DNA of 64,000 bases from an uncultured bacterium (lineage in GTDB: Bacteria > Bacteroidota > Bacteroidia > Bacteroidales > UBA932): assembly GCA_949300025.1 (NCBI GenBank), contig CASGCS010000024.1:22716-86715 (forward strand), in the 5' to 3' direction. A model generated the notes under the pieces. That model saw only the letters and a list, made by a program, of their open reading frames with translations, searched no databases and was not told the DNA's origin. Shown here in pieces: positions 53,285 to 63,813 of the stretch (position 1 is its first letter; the number at the start of each line of letters is the position of its first letter). The translations under genes were made by a program, and so were the position numbers.

Positions 53285-54065
53285 GGCAAACCAAAATACT
53301 TAATTCATATAAAGCATAGAGAGGAACACCTACAGCCATGAGCGTGAAGGGGTCGCCGCTCGGTGTAATCAGAGCCGCCACAATAAGCAATATTACCACT
53401 GCGTGCCGACGGTATTTCTTCAGAAAACTCTTGCTCAGGATTCCGAGCCTTGAAAGAATCGCGGAGAGCGAAGGCAACTCAAAGACTATTCCTATAACCA
53501 GAATGAGCCAGATGAACATTGAAATGTAGGATTGCAGCGAAATTTGGTTGGCCACATCCGCACTCACCTGATACGTACCCAGAAAACGGAGCGTCAAGGG
53601 AAATATCAGATAGTAGCCGGCAAGCACTCCTATGAAAAAAAGCACACCGCCGAATGAAAATGCCCTGACAACCGATTTCTTTTCGTTCTGGTACAGCGCC
53701 GGTTTTACAAAAAGCCACAGCTGGTATAGAATAAAGGGGGTTGCAAGTACCAGGGCAAAATAGAACGAAGTGCTTATATGTATAAAGAATTGCGCCGACA
53801 GGTCTATGTTTATCAACTCCAGTGAGAAAGGCTCCAGAGGCTCCATCCCCAGCCTGGAGAGGATACCGTCAACCAGACGGTAGAGCGGAAAGTCTGAATC
53901 TATCGGGGCAAAAATTATCTTGTCGAATATCAACTCCTTGGCAGAGAAAATAACCGCCATGAATATGACAACGAGAACGGCACTCCTGAAGAGAACTTTT
54001 CTGAACTCGTCAAGGTGCTCCCAAAAACTCATTTCATTTTGGTTATTCTCCTTTTTTTGGCTCAT
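53268..54065 (-). CDS. tatC: Sec-independent protein translocase TatC
   Basis: A 265-residue TatC with six transmembrane segments. The start [17 protein letters not shown] matches the N-terminal signal-binding segment (SFxEHLDELR). It recognises twin-arginine signals and works with TatA, encoded just upstream with a 23-base overlap. No TatB gene is present, as is usual in Bacteroidetes, where TatA covers both roles. No Tat substrate was seen in this window. Confidence 0.96.
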   Translation of the reverse strand: MSQKKENNQNEMSFWEHLDEFRKVLFRSAVLVVIFMAVIFSAKELIFDKIIFAPIDSDFPLYRLVDGILSRLGMEPLEPFSLELINIDLSAQFFIHISTSFYFALVLATPFILYQLWLFVKPALYQNEKKSVVRAFSFGGVLFFIGVLAGYYLIFPLTLRFLGTYQVSADVANQISLQSYISMFIWLILVIGIVFELPSLSAILSRLGILSKSFLKKYRRHAVVILLIVAALITPSGDPFTLMAVGVPLYALYELSILVCRDFDK

Positions 54066-54240
54066 TATCGTTGATATCGTCCTCTATCCCCTTTACTCCC
54101 TCCTTAAAGTTCTTCACTCCTTTACCGAGCCCCTTCATAAGTTCGGGAATTTTCCTGCCGCCAAAAAGCAACAATATTACAAGTGCGATAACTATTATTT
54201 CGCCCGCACCGAAATTTCCAAACAACAACAGATTTCTCAT
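54043..54240 (-). CDS. tatA: Sec-independent protein translocase TatA
   Basis: A 65-residue pore-forming Tat subunit with one transmembrane helix ([24 protein letters not shown]), then an amphipathic helix ([16 protein letters not shown]) and an acidic, Lys-rich tail. The FGxxKxPxL motif is FGGRKIPEL. It overlaps tatC. Confidence 0.95.
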   Translation of the reverse strand: MRNLLLFGNFGAGEIIVIALVILLLFGGRKIPELMKGLGKGVKNFKEGVKGIEDDINDNEPKKGE

Positions 54241-54247
54241 AACACTA

Positions 54248-54655
54248 TCAGTTAAAATATTTACACAGTTTTTCTCTCATAAACTCTGGCATACGGACCG
54301 GACGGCGTGTAACCGAATCTATTGTACCCAATATTACGGCCCCGCGTACAATAAGTTCGCCGTTCTGGTTTCTTATCTCGGCTTTTGCCTCTATCTTCAC
54401 CATGGGCATTTTCTCAATTACAGTCTTCACGGTAAGGACATCGCCGAACCGGGAAGGATTATAGTAATGGCACTTCACGTCAATTACAGGCAACATTATG
54501 CCTCTGCGTTCAATCTCCGGCATCGGGATTCCGCAATCTATGAGCAGCTGGTTGCGCCCGCATTCGAAATATCTTATGTAGTTCGAATGGTGGACAATAC
54601 CCATAAGGTCTGTTTCGTAATACCTTACGTCTATGTTGGTTACAGATTCAATCAT
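54248..54655 (-). CDS. Acyl-CoA thioesterase (hot-dog fold)
   Basis: A hot-dog thioesterase of about 135 residues of 4-hydroxybenzoyl-CoA thioesterase type: [21 protein letters not shown] has the catalytic Asp and His neighbourhood, with [17 protein letters not shown] next. The ATG at 54655 overlaps the ATPase stop (ATGA). The open frame reaches further upstream to 54889, inside the ATPase gene, but those residues are not family-like. In other genomes such genes sit with Tol/Pal; here it sits between a Ca-ATPase and tatA. Substrate unknown. Confidence 0.9.
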   Translation of the reverse strand: MIESVTNIDVRYYETDLMGIVHHSNYIRYFECGRNQLLIDCGIPMPEIERRGIMLPVIDVKCHYYNPSRFGDVLTVKTVIEKMPMVKIEAKAEIRNQNGELIVRGAVILGTIDSVTRRPVRMPEFMREKLCKYFN

Positions 54656-57210
54656 TTTGCACGCACATTTAACCTTCGTATTCCCCGCAATATCTCGCCC
54701 ACTATAAGGACAAGCGAAGTGGAGGCTATTATCATAATCCACTCCTTGAAAGTGAGCGGTTCGGTCCTGAAAAACTCGCCTCCGAACTGCACTATCACAA
54801 TCTGCAGCAGAAGTATTATTGCGGCAATCATCAGGAAAGACCTGTTTCCGCTCAAATTCGAAAATGCCGAATTGTTGCTGCCCAGACATCTTGCATTGAA
54901 GAGATTCCAGAACTGCAACATTACAAAAAACGTAAAGAATATCGAGAGTTCTCTAACAGACATCACGCCGTCTGAATTGAACCGGAAAAGCAGGTAGAGC
55001 AGGGCTGCGAGGAAGATAAGCCCCTGCGAAATTATGTTCCTGCGCATGATTCGGTTTACGATAAAGGCATCCACCTTCCTGGGCTTGTTCTTCATAAGCG
55101 CGTTAAGGGCCGGCTCGGTGGCAAGCGCAAGAGCGGCAAAGGTATCCATTATAAGATTTACCCAAAGCATCTGCGTTACCGTAAGAGGCAACTCCACGCC
55201 CACAAACGGTCCGATGAGGGCGGTAAGCAGCGCCAGAAGGTTTATGGTCAGTTGGAACTGTATGAATTTCTGTATATTCAGATAGATGCTCCTGCCCCAT
55301 TTCACTGCCTTTACAACGCTTGCAAATGAATCGTCAAGCAATATTATATCGCTGGCCTCCTTAGCCACAGAGGTACCTGTACCCATTGAGAGCCCCACGT
55401 CTGCATAGTTGAGCGCAGGGGCGTCATTCGTACCGTCGCCGGTTACGGCCACGACCTCTCCCATCTGCTGCAGCAGTTTTACAAGCCTCATCTTGTCTGC
55501 CGGACGGGCGCGCGACATTACCTTTATCTTCGCGGCAACCTCGCTTGCCTTTTCATCGTCGAGTTCCTGGAACTCGCGACCGGTAATGAACATGTCATCG
55601 GTATCAGTTTCGTTCCAGAGCCCGGCCTGACGGGCAATTTCAATGGCAGTCAACGAGGTGTCGCCGGTAACTATCTTTACCTTTATTCCTGCCCTCAGGC
55701 ACTCCGCCATTGCAGCGGGAACGTCGTTCCTTATCGGATCCGCAATTGCCACAAAACCGGTATAGGCCAGTCTGCCCTCTCCTATTATCGCTTCAATCTC
55801 CTTTTCCTCATCATTTCCGTCTACCGGGCAGGATGCAAAGGCCAGACAGCGCATTCCCTTTGCCTGATACTCCCTTACCTTCTCCTTGTCGGAGTCTGTG
55901 ACCTTGCAGAATCCCCAGAGGATTTCGGGTGCGCCCTTTACATAAAGAGTCCCTTCCACCATCGTGGCCATGTACTTGCGCTCCGTATTGAACGGAAGCC
56001 GCTTGAGTATGGCATGTTTTTCCCTGCAAGATTTATAGTCGAACCCCTTTTCACACGTATAGGTAAGTATGGCACCTTCAGTAGGATTTCCTATGGCAGT
56101 ATATTCTCCGTTGTTTTCTTCTATGAAAGCCGTTGAATTCAGCGCAGCCGCCATGGCAAAGTTTTCGTCTGCCTCCACTGAGCAATACTGCACCCTCATC
56201 CTGTTCTGCGTCAAGGTACCGGTCTTGTCGGTACATATTACGGTTGCCGCCCCCATTGTTTCGCAGGCATGCATCTTGCGCACGAGAGTATGGTCTGCTG
56301 TCATTCTGCGCATGCTGTAGGCAAGTGAAAGCGTAACGCTCATGGCGAGCCCTTCGGGAACCGCTACTACTATGAGCGTAACGGCAATCATAAAGAAACT
56401 CAACAGGATGCTAAGATTGTCGAGAGTAGCCTCAAAAGTCAGGATTCCAAGTGAAAGGTCCCTCACTGTAAGGGCTATGAATGTTGCACCGGCTATAATG
56501 AAGCCAGCCTTGCCTATGAATTTGCTAAGTTTGTTCAACTGTCTGTTCAGGGGAGTCTCACCGCCGGTTATTTCGGAAGCGTGGCGCGCTGTCTTGCCCA
56601 GTTCTGTCTCGTCTCCCACCTTTTCCACTACGAATACGCCGTCACCCTGGGTTACGTTGGTTCCACGGTAAACGTTGTTGGGAGAATAGGCGCCCGCATA
56701 ACTGTCTACCTTTACATGTGTCTTGCTGGAATCCTTGCTCTCGCCGTTGAGCGAAGATTCGTTTACAGCCAGATCCATCGAAGTCACAAGCACTCCGTCC
56801 GCCGGAATTTCATCTCCCTGGGCGATTACCACAACATCGCCCACAACCACTTCGTTCTTGGGAATTTCACAAGCCTTGCCGTCACGGAAGACTTTTACCG
56901 GAATGGTATCATTCACCTGGTTGAGGATGTCGAACTCCTTTCCAGCCTTATATTCATTTAAAAATGAAAGGACTGTTGCCAGAAGTACGGCTATGATTAT
57001 ACCGAAACTCTCCACCATGCTTCCATGGAAATAACCTGTTATAAGTGAAAGCAGAGTGGCAAACAGCAGCAGTTTGATGATAGGGTCGTTGAACTTGCCG
57101 AGCAGCATCTTCACCCAACTTTCCCTCTTTGGAGGCGTCAGATCGTTTGATCCATATTTTGCGCGGCTCTCCAAAACCTCGGCAGAGGTCAGTCCTTTAT
57201 AAGTTTGCAT
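54652..57210 (-). CDS. Calcium-translocating P-type ATPase (PMCA/SERCA type)
   Basis: A P2-type cation pump of 852 residues, probably for Ca2+ (PMCA-type): phosphorylation site [11 protein letters not shown], actuator TGES-like NGESKDS, hinge motif [16 protein letters not shown], and the transmembrane ion-binding segment [13 protein letters not shown], with [15 protein letters not shown] in the C-terminal half. About ten transmembrane helices. It starts inside the end of valS (22-base overlap). Its Asn-Gly-Glu-Ser replaces the common TGES. Ion specificity is by analogy. Confidence 0.93.
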   Translation of the reverse strand: MQTYKGLTSAEVLESRAKYGSNDLTPPKRESWVKMLLGKFNDPIIKLLLFATLLSLITGYFHGSMVESFGIIIAVLLATVLSFLNEYKAGKEFDILNQVNDTIPVKVFRDGKACEIPKNEVVVGDVVVIAQGDEIPADGVLVTSMDLAVNESSLNGESKDSSKTHVKVDSYAGAYSPNNVYRGTNVTQGDGVFVVEKVGDETELGKTARHASEITGGETPLNRQLNKLSKFIGKAGFIIAGATFIALTVRDLSLGILTFEATLDNLSILLSFFMIAVTLIVVAVPEGLAMSVTLSLAYSMRRMTADHTLVRKMHACETMGAATVICTDKTGTLTQNRMRVQYCSVEADENFAMAAALNSTAFIEENNGEYTAIGNPTEGAILTYTCEKGFDYKSCREKHAILKRLPFNTERKYMATMVEGTLYVKGAPEILWGFCKVTDSDKEKVREYQAKGMRCLAFASCPVDGNDEEKEIEAIIGEGRLAYTGFVAIADPIRNDVPAAMAECLRAGIKVKIVTGDTSLTAIEIARQAGLWNETDTDDMFITGREFQELDDEKASEVAAKIKVMSRARPADKMRLVKLLQQMGEVVAVTGDGTNDAPALNYADVGLSMGTGTSVAKEASDIILLDDSFASVVKAVKWGRSIYLNIQKFIQFQLTINLLALLTALIGPFVGVELPLTVTQMLWVNLIMDTFAALALATEPALNALMKNKPRKVDAFIVNRIMRRNIISQGLIFLAALLYLLFRFNSDGVMSVRELSIFFTFFVMLQFWNLFNARCLGSNNSAFSNLSGNRSFLMIAAIILLLQIVIVQFGGEFFRTEPLTFKEWIMIIASTSLVLIVGEILRGIRRLNVRAK

Positions 57211-59840
57211 AGCCTGTTCTTTAAATTTTCGATTTTTGTCTGAGCATCGCTCTGTTTCTTTCTTTCAAGAGCCACTACGCTCTCCGGTGCATTTGCCACG
57301 AATCTTTCGTTGGAAAGCTTGGCATTCACGCCCTTGAGGAATTTTTCGAGATACTCGATCTCCTTTCTTATCTTCTCCGCCTCTTCATCGGTGTTTATAT
57401 GCGTATTCAAAGGAATGAAGAACTCGTATGTAGAGACCATGAAATCGGCGCCCACACCGCAGTCGTCAAATGTATTTCTGGCGGAAACACTCTCCACATT
57501 GGCCAGTTTCATGACCACGGCATTCATCCGCGAAATATAGTTTTCCTTTGTATAGAGTATGAGGGAGTCTTTTGCGGCAATAGATTTGGACTGCCTTATA
57601 TTCCTCACATTCATCACTATATGCTGGGCATACCCGAAATCTTCAAGGAGTTTTCTGTCATATCCGCTGCATGAGGGCATCTGCGAAAGCATTATTGTAT
57701 CGCCCTTCTTTCTGGGCTTGAGGTTCTGCCAGAGTTCCTCCGTGATAAAGGGCATGTAGGGATGCAGCAACCTGAGCAGAGCATCGAAAAAGTCAACTGT
57801 CGCATTATATGTAGCAGTATCCATCTTCTGCCCGTAGGCAGGTTTTACAAGTTCAAGATACCATGCACAGAAATCGTCCCAGAAGAGTTTGTAGAGAGCC
57901 ATAAGGGAGTCTGACAGTCTGAATTTCCCGAAATTGACATCCATCTCCTCTACGCATTCGTTCAGTCTGTTGCCGAACCACTCCACGGCGCATCTCTGAG
58001 CTTCGCTCTGTTTGCCTGCGGCATCGGTCTCCCACCCCTGGATAAGCCTGTAGCCGTTCCATATCTTGTTGGCAAAGTTACGGCCCTGTTCGACCTGGCT
58101 CTTGTCGAACATTATGTCATTGCCGGCAGTCGTGCAGAGCAGCATACCCACTCTCACACCGTCAGCCCCGTATTCCTTCATCAGTTCTATGGGGTCGGGC
58201 GAGTTGCCGAGCTGCTTGGACATCTTCCTGCCGAACTTGTCCCTTACAATACCTGTAAGGTATACATTGGAGAAAGGTATCTTGCCCGTAAATTCTTCGC
58301 CGGCCATAATCATCCTCGCAACCCAGAAGAAAAGAATCTCGGGGGCTGTGATAAGGTCGTTCGTAGGATAATAATATGCAAGTTCCCTGTTGGGCTCCTT
58401 TTCTGGGAAACCCGGCTTTTCAGGGTCAAAGACAGATATTGGCCAGAGCCATGACGAGAACCATGTATCAAGCACGTCTTCATCCTGTCTGAGATCCTCC
58501 ATTCTAATATCAGGCATTATAGCCTTCGCAGCCTCCAGGGCCTCTTCCGCAGTCGCTTCAACCACATATTTTCCATTGGGAAGATAGTAGGCCGGAATCC
58601 GCTGCCCCCACCATAGCTGGCGTGAAATACACCAGTCACGCACATTCTCCATCCAGTGCCGGTAGGTATTCCTGAACTTGTCGGGAATCAGTTTGATTTC
58701 GCCCTCTTCTACTACTTTCAATGCCTTGGCCGCCAACTGGTCCATCTTAAGGAACCACTGCAGAGACAGACGCGGCTCAATCACGGCGTTCGTCCTTTCG
58801 GAATAGCCAACCTGAGAGAGATACTCCTCCTCCTTCTCCATATAGCCCTGCTCACGCAGCATCTCCACTATTTTCTTTCGTGCCTCGAACCTCTCCTCCC
58901 CTATGAGAATCTGCGCCTTTTCATTGAGCCGTCCGTGTTCGTCTATTATATCGAGAACAGGAAGGTTGTGGCGTAGTCCTATTGCATAGTCGTTCACGTC
59001 ATGGGCAGGCGTAACCTTAAGGCAGCCTGTTCCGAAATCCATGGTGACATAATCATCTTCTATTATGGGTATCTCCCTGTCTATGAGAGGAATCAATATT
59101 TTTTTACCTCTCAGTCCGCGGTAGCGTTCATCGGCAGGGTTTATGCAGACAGCCGCATCGGCCATGATGGTTTCGGGTCTTGTTGTGGCAATCACCACAT
59201 AATCCGAACCCTTTTTACCGTTTTCGCTGATATAGTATTTCAGATAGTAAAGCCTGGATTTGGTCTCCCTGTGGATAACCTCCTCGTCGCTTACGGCGGT
59301 GAGCCCTTCAGGGTCCCAGTTTACCATCCTCACACCTCTATATATAAGGCCCTTCTTGTAGAAGTATACAAATGTGTTTATGACAGCCCTGCTCAACGGT
59401 TCGTCCATTGTGAACCTGGTCCTCTCCCAATCGCATGACGCACCGAGTTTTTTAAGTTGTTCGAGTATTATGCCGCCATGCTTCTCTCTCCAGGCCCATG
59501 CATGCTGCAGGAACTGTTCGCGAGTAAGGGAAGACTTCTCTATGCCTTCAGCCTTCAGTTTGGCAACCACCTTTGCCTCCGTGGCAATCGAGGCATGGTC
59601 TGTGCCGGGCACCCAGCAGGCATTCTTTCCCTTCATCCGGGCCCTGCGCACAAGCACATCCTGAATGGTATTGTTGAGCATGTGCCCCATGTGGAGCACT
59701 CCCGTAACGTTGGGGGGCGGTATTACAATCGTATATGGTTCCTTGTCGTTTGGTTCGGAATGGAAAAATCTATTTTCCAGCCAATAAGCATACCATTTAT
59801 CCTCTACGGAAGAGGGGTCGTATTTAGCGGGAATATTCAT
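57189..59840 (-). CDS. valS: Valyl-tRNA synthetase
   Basis: A class I aminoacyl-tRNA synthetase of 883 residues. The HIGH motif is HMGH in [13 protein letters not shown], and the KMSKS motif reads KMSKQ in [11 protein letters not shown]. The editing domain and the C-terminal coiled coil (residues about 815-880, [12 protein letters not shown] to [11 protein letters not shown]) are present. First gene of a seven-gene operon, with a divergent promoter shared with etfB. Confidence 0.97.
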   Translation of the reverse strand: MNIPAKYDPSSVEDKWYAYWLENRFFHSEPNDKEPYTIVIPPPNVTGVLHMGHMLNNTIQDVLVRRARMKGKNACWVPGTDHASIATEAKVVAKLKAEGIEKSSLTREQFLQHAWAWREKHGGIILEQLKKLGASCDWERTRFTMDEPLSRAVINTFVYFYKKGLIYRGVRMVNWDPEGLTAVSDEEVIHRETKSRLYYLKYYISENGKKGSDYVVIATTRPETIMADAAVCINPADERYRGLRGKKILIPLIDREIPIIEDDYVTMDFGTGCLKVTPAHDVNDYAIGLRHNLPVLDIIDEHGRLNEKAQILIGEERFEARKKIVEMLREQGYMEKEEEYLSQVGYSERTNAVIEPRLSLQWFLKMDQLAAKALKVVEEGEIKLIPDKFRNTYRHWMENVRDWCISRQLWWGQRIPAYYLPNGKYVVEATAEEALEAAKAIMPDIRMEDLRQDEDVLDTWFSSWLWPISVFDPEKPGFPEKEPNRELAYYYPTNDLITAPEILFFWVARMIMAGEEFTGKIPFSNVYLTGIVRDKFGRKMSKQLGNSPDPIELMKEYGADGVRVGMLLCTTAGNDIMFDKSQVEQGRNFANKIWNGYRLIQGWETDAAGKQSEAQRCAVEWFGNRLNECVEEMDVNFGKFRLSDSLMALYKLFWDDFCAWYLELVKPAYGQKMDTATYNATVDFFDALLRLLHPYMPFITEELWQNLKPRKKGDTIMLSQMPSCSGYDRKLLEDFGYAQHIVMNVRNIRQSKSIAAKDSLILYTKENYISRMNAVVMKLANVESVSARNTFDDCGVGADFMVSTYEFFIPLNTHINTDEEAEKIRKEIEYLEKFLKGVNAKLSNERFVANAPESVVALERKKQSDAQTKIENLKNRLCKLIKD

Positions 59841-59905
59841 GTATCAAATATCTCTTAAATGTATAATAATTACACTTTTAATGTCTTACAAAAATTTTTG
59901 ACATG

Positions 59906-59935
59906 CAAAGTTAAAAATAAGTGCTATATTTGCAA
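59906..59935 (-). promoter_or_regulatory. Bacteroidetes-type promoter for valS
   Basis: On the minus strand, TTTG/TTG is complementary to CAA at 59933-59935, then 19 bases, then TAACTTTG (complement of CAAAGTTA at 59906-59913). The etf -7 element lies inside this spacer. Leader to valS ATG at 59840 is about 60 bases. Confidence 0.7.
59925..59932 (+). promoter_or_regulatory. Candidate -7 for etfB
   Basis: TATATTTG at 59925-59932 fits TAnnTTTG. A TTTTTG at 59895-59900 would be the -33, but the spacing is 24 bases, longer than usual. Leader to the etfB ATG at 59978 is about 40 bases. The element lies within the valS promoter. Confidence 0.55.
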
Positions 59936-59977
59936 ACTCGAATGATGAATAGATAACTAAATAACGAACCTATAATC

Positions 59978-60823
59978 ATGACTAAAAAATTGAAAATTGT
60001 AGTATTGGCAAAACAGGTGCCCGATACGAGAAACGTTGGCAAAAATGCCATGACTCCGGAGGGAACGGTCAACAGGGCGGCGCTGCCCGCCATCTTCAAT
60101 CCGGAAGACATGAATGCATTGGAGCAGGCTTTACGTATTAAAGACAAGAACCCCGGCACTGAAGTAATTCTTCTCACAATGGGACCGGCAAGAGCGGCGG
60201 AAATAATTCGTGAGGGACTCTTCAGGGGAGCCGATGGCGGAGTTCTGCTTTCAGACAGGAAATTCGCCGGTTCAGACACTCTTGCCACATCCTATGCTCT
60301 GTCGCAGGCTGTGAAGAAACTCAATCCGGATCTGATTCTTGCCGGACGTCAGGCCATCGATGGCGACACCGCCCAGGTTGGTCCGCAGGTTGCCGAAAAA
60401 CTGAATATGCCTCAGGTTACATACGCCGAGCAGATTTTGGAAATCAACGATAACAATATTGTAATCAGGAGAAGGCTCGAGCGCGGCATCGAGGTTGTAA
60501 CCTCTCCGCTGCCGCTGCTTGTTACAGTACATGCCACAGCGGCGCCGTGCCGTCCCAGAAATGCGAAATTCCTCATGAAATACAAGTCTGCACGTACCGT
60601 CACGGAAGACAGTACCGTAAGCGGTCCCATGCAGATTACCGAGTGGGGTGCGGCAAATATCGGAGGAGATGACCAGAGCTTCGGTCTTTCAGGCTCTCCT
60701 ACAAAGGTAAAGAAGGTGGAGAACATCGTATTCCAGGCTAAAGAGGCCAAAAGACTCACCTCAAGCGATGCAGATATAGATTCGCTGATCTCTGAATTAT
60801 TTACAAATCACACAATCGGTTAA
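59978..60823 (+). CDS. etfB: Electron transfer flavoprotein subunit beta
   Basis: EtfB with EtfA carries electrons from acyl-CoA dehydrogenases. The 281-residue chain has the FAD/AMP-loop motif GRQAIDGDTAQVGPQVAEK followed by PQVTYAEQI, and an early NPEDMNALEQALRIKD. In ordinary human-type EtfB the matching segment reads AIDDDCNQTG; the DGDTAQVGP form is typical of clostridial NADH-linked, electron-bifurcating Etf. This supports, but does not prove, bifurcation. Followed by etfA after 4 bases. Confidence 0.95.
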   Translation: MTKKLKIVVLAKQVPDTRNVGKNAMTPEGTVNRAALPAIFNPEDMNALEQALRIKDKNPGTEVILLTMGPARAAEIIREGLFRGADGGVLLSDRKFAGSDTLATSYALSQAVKKLNPDLILAGRQAIDGDTAQVGPQVAEKLNMPQVTYAEQILEINDNNIVIRRRLERGIEVVTSPLPLLVTVHATAAPCRPRNAKFLMKYKSARTVTEDSTVSGPMQITEWGAANIGGDDQSFGLSGSPTKVKKVENIVFQAKEAKRLTSSDADIDSLISELFTNHTIG

Positions 60824-60827
60824 CAAG

Positions 60828-61844
60828 ATGAACAACATTATAGTATTTTGTGAAACAGACAACGGCAAACTCTGCGATGTAAGCCTGGAGTTGCTGACAA
60901 AGGGCAGGGCTTTGGCCCAGACGCTCAAATGCGACCTTGAAGCCCTGCTGATAGGGTTCAATGTAGAAAACCTTGCAAAGGAACTGTACAGTTATGGAGC
61001 AAAAAAAGTCCATTTGGCCGATAATCCGAAACTGGAATTTTTCAGAACGCTTCCCTATGCAGCCATAACGATTGCGCTTTTCAAGGAGGAAAAGCCTCAG
61101 ATTGCCCTCTTCGGTGCAACAAGCATCGGAAGAGACCTGGCCCCGCGCGTATCAAGCGCACTACACAGCGGCCTTACTGCAGACTGTACAAGCCTTGAGA
61201 TTGGAGACCATCAGGACGCGAAGGGGAACAAGTGGGAAAATCTGCTCTATCAGATACGTCCCGCATTCGGAGGCAATATCATTGCAACCATCGTAAACCC
61301 CGAGCACAGACCCCAAATGGCTACCGTAAGGGAGGGCGTAATGAAAAAGGAGCCCCTTGCGCAGCCGGTTGAGGGATGCATAAACAGGATTGATACCAGC
61401 AAGGTTCTGATGGATACTGATTTTGTAGTTTCCATTATCGAAAGGCAGATAGAGGAGAAAAAGATAGATATAAAGAGTTCTCAGATTATCGTAGCCGGCG
61501 GATACGGAGTCGGTTCCAAGGAGAACTTCAAGCTCATATTCGACCTTGCAAAGGTTCTTGGAGCGGAAGTTGGAGCTTCGCGTGCAGCTGTCGATGCAGG
61601 TTTTGTAGAGCATGAGAGACAGGTCGGCCAGACAGGCGTCACAGTCCGTCCCAAACTCTTTATTTCGGTAGGAATTTCAGGGCAGATCCAGCATACGGCA
61701 GGAATGGACCAGTCGTCAATGATCATCTCAATCAACAGCGACCCCGACGCTCCCATCCACCAGATAGCCGACTATGCAATCATAGGGGATTTGAACGAAG
61801 TTATACCCAAGATGATAGCATCCTACAAAAAACACAGTAAATAG
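60828..61844 (+). CDS. etfA: Electron transfer flavoprotein subunit alpha
   Basis: A 338-residue EtfA. The C-terminal FAD domain is clear: GGYGVGSKENFKLI, GASRAAVDAGFV, RQVGQTGVTVRPKLFISVG and SGQIQHTAGMDQSS. It binds the FAD that exchanges electrons with the dehydrogenase. Lies 4 bases after etfB and 7 before the dehydrogenase. Pairs with EtfB in a bifurcating-type or ordinary complex. Confidence 0.96.
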   Translation: MNNIIVFCETDNGKLCDVSLELLTKGRALAQTLKCDLEALLIGFNVENLAKELYSYGAKKVHLADNPKLEFFRTLPYAAITIALFKEEKPQIALFGATSIGRDLAPRVSSALHSGLTADCTSLEIGDHQDAKGNKWENLLYQIRPAFGGNIIATIVNPEHRPQMATVREGVMKKEPLAQPVEGCINRIDTSKVLMDTDFVVSIIERQIEEKKIDIKSSQIIVAGGYGVGSKENFKLIFDLAKVLGAEVGASRAAVDAGFVEHERQVGQTGVTVRPKLFISVGISGQIQHTAGMDQSSMIISINSDPDAPIHQIADYAIIGDLNEVIPKMIASYKKHSK

Positions 61845-61851
61845 TATAAGT

Positions 61852-63582
61852 ATGGCAAATTTTTATAAAGACAATTCAGATATAAAGTTTCAGTTCTCAC
61901 ACCCTCTGATGGGAAAGATTGTAGAACTGAAGGAACAGAATTTCAAGGATTACGGCAAATACGACTATGCACCCTCCAGCGTGGAGGACGCCATAGACTC
62001 CTACGACAAGGTCATGGAGATTATGGGTGAGATTTGCGGCGATGTGCTGGCTCCTAACGCAGAACAGGTAGACCATGACGGTCCCGTATGCAAGGACGGC
62101 CGCGTGACTTACGCTGCAGGCACACAGCAGAACCAGGATGTGCTTACTCAGGCCGGCCTTTACGGCATGTCGCTCCCGCGCGAATATGGCGGACTTAACT
62201 TCAGCATGGTGCCTTATGTAATGGCTGCTGAACTTACCGGCCGTGCAGATGCAGGATTTTCCAATATTTGGGGCTTGCAGGATTGTGCCGAGACCATAAA
62301 CGAATTTGCATCAAAAGAGATCAGGGACGAGTTCCTTCCGCGCGTATGCAAGGGGGAAACCTGCTCTATGGACCTTACCGAACCAGATGCCGGTTCAGAC
62401 CTCCAGGCTGCCATGTTGAAGGCCACATACGATGAGAAAACAGGAATGTGGATTCTCAACGGTGTAAAACGTTTCATCACCAACGGCGATGCCCAGATAA
62501 AACTCGTGCTTGCGCGCTCAGAAGAGGGTACTACAGATGCAAGGGGGCTTTCATATTTTGTCTATGACAAGAATTGGGGAGGTGTAACTGTCCGCAGAAT
62601 AGAGAACAAACTCGGAATAAAGGGTTCACCTACCTGCGAGCTCGTATTCAAGAACGCGCCTGCGAAACTGGTGGGCGAAAGGAAACTCGGACTTATAAAA
62701 TATGTAATGTCTCTCATGAACGGTGCCCGCCTGGGAGTAGGCGCCCAGTCTGTAGGTATATCTGAAGCGGCTTACAGAGAAGCTCTCAAATATGCAAATG
62801 AGAGGGCACAGTTCGGCAAGAAAATCATTGAGTTCCCTGCCGTAAGCGAAATGCTTGCACTCATGAAGGCCAAACTTCAGGCTTCAAGGGCAATCTTGTA
62901 CGAGACAACCCGTTTTGTAGATATCTACAAGGCATACAATGCAATTGCAGAGGAGCGCAAACTCACACCTGAAGAGAGGGCGGAGTCAAAGAAATATGCA
63001 AAATATGCAGACATGTTCACTCCTGTACTGAAAATGATGTCGAGCGAATACTGCAACCAGAATGCCTACGATGCGATTCAGGTTCACGGCGGGTCCGGCT
63101 TCATGAAGGAGTATCCGGTAGAGCGTATCTACAGGGATGCAAGAATCACTACAATCTATGAAGGTACATCCCAGTTGCAGACAGTTGCGGCAATCAGATA
63201 TGTTACCAACGGTTCATATCTTGCAAAGATGAGAGAGTATGAGCAGTTGGAGACAAATGCAGAATACGCTCCGCTAAAGGCCAAGATTGTAGCCATGACA
63301 GACCAGTACGAGAAGGCCTGCGCACTTGCATCCGAGCGCGGAAACGAATTCATAGATTTCCATGCAAGAAGGCTGGTGGAGATGGCGGCACATATCCTCA
63401 TGTCATACCTGCTTATTATAGATGCCCAGAGATGCAGCAGTTTTGCCAACTCTGCAAATGTCTATACCAACAGGGCTGTGGCATGGAACAACGAGAGATA
63501 CTCTTATATCGAGAACTTCGATGATTCACAGCTTGCTGCGCACTACGCGGTAAGAGAGGAAGAGTTGCCCGAAGCAGAGTAG
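61852..63582 (+). CDS. Acyl-CoA dehydrogenase
   Basis: A 576-residue dehydrogenase that would oxidise an acyl-CoA or reduce an enoyl-CoA, using EtfBA. The catalytic-base motif IYEGTSQLQ (Glu in IYEGT) and the FAD-contact segments DLTEPDAGSDLQAA, RFITNGDAQ, and QVHGGSGFMKEYPVERIYRDARI are present. It is about 190 residues longer than classical dehydrogenases, with an extra helical C-terminal region, as in many Bacteroidetes homologues. It may belong to butyrate or branched-chain metabolism; the chain length is not read from the sequence. Confidence 0.93.
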   Translation: MANFYKDNSDIKFQFSHPLMGKIVELKEQNFKDYGKYDYAPSSVEDAIDSYDKVMEIMGEICGDVLAPNAEQVDHDGPVCKDGRVTYAAGTQQNQDVLTQAGLYGMSLPREYGGLNFSMVPYVMAAELTGRADAGFSNIWGLQDCAETINEFASKEIRDEFLPRVCKGETCSMDLTEPDAGSDLQAAMLKATYDEKTGMWILNGVKRFITNGDAQIKLVLARSEEGTTDARGLSYFVYDKNWGGVTVRRIENKLGIKGSPTCELVFKNAPAKLVGERKLGLIKYVMSLMNGARLGVGAQSVGISEAAYREALKYANERAQFGKKIIEFPAVSEMLALMKAKLQASRAILYETTRFVDIYKAYNAIAEERKLTPEERAESKKYAKYADMFTPVLKMMSSEYCNQNAYDAIQVHGGSGFMKEYPVERIYRDARITTIYEGTSQLQTVAAIRYVTNGSYLAKMREYEQLETNAEYAPLKAKIVAMTDQYEKACALASERGNEFIDFHARRLVEMAAHILMSYLLIIDAQRCSSFANSANVYTNRAVAWNNERYSYIENFDDSQLAAHYAVREEELPEAE

Positions 63583-63604
63583 AATATTCTGTAAATAACC
63601 CGTT

Positions 63605-63655
63605 AAAAAAGAGGGTGACCCAAAAGTCAATGACTTTTAAGGGTCATCCTTTTTT
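63605..63655. terminator. Long hairpin with A/T flanks: terminator, or possible IS end
   Basis: GAGGGTGACCCAAAAGTCA (from 63611) and TGACTTTTAAGGGTCATCC (from 63631) form a long stem with two small bulges, with A6 before and T6 after. It can terminate the etf operon and also resembles a terminal inverted repeat, since the IS1182-family gene starts 160 bases on. The second reading is inference. Confidence 0.8.
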
Positions 63656-63713
63656 GTTTAGATTACGCCGGATGGTCACAATGCGAGAATGAATGAGTAC
63701 GAGAGAAAAAATA

Positions 63714-63751
63714 AACGGTTATTTCTTTGAAAAGCAAAGAGATAACCGTTG
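63714..63751 (+). other. Hairpin upstream of the transposase gene
   Basis: AACGGTTATTTCTTT at 63714-63728 and AAAGAGATAACCGTT at 63736-63750 form a 15-bp stem with one mismatch and a 7-base loop. It lies 60 bases before the transposase ATG and could block entry of outside transcripts or fold the mRNA leader. Confidence 0.6.
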
Positions 63752-63813
63752 TTTATATGGTAAATAATTGCTATATTTAAAGTGTGAAATAAAAATAAAG
63801 TCAAGCATTTACC

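Noticed and set aside
54656..54889. Longer thioesterase reading frame inside the Ca-ATPase gene
   Set aside because: These residues are antisense-free but out of family; the ATG at 54655 overlaps the ATPase stop as in coupled genes and fits the hot-dog fold.
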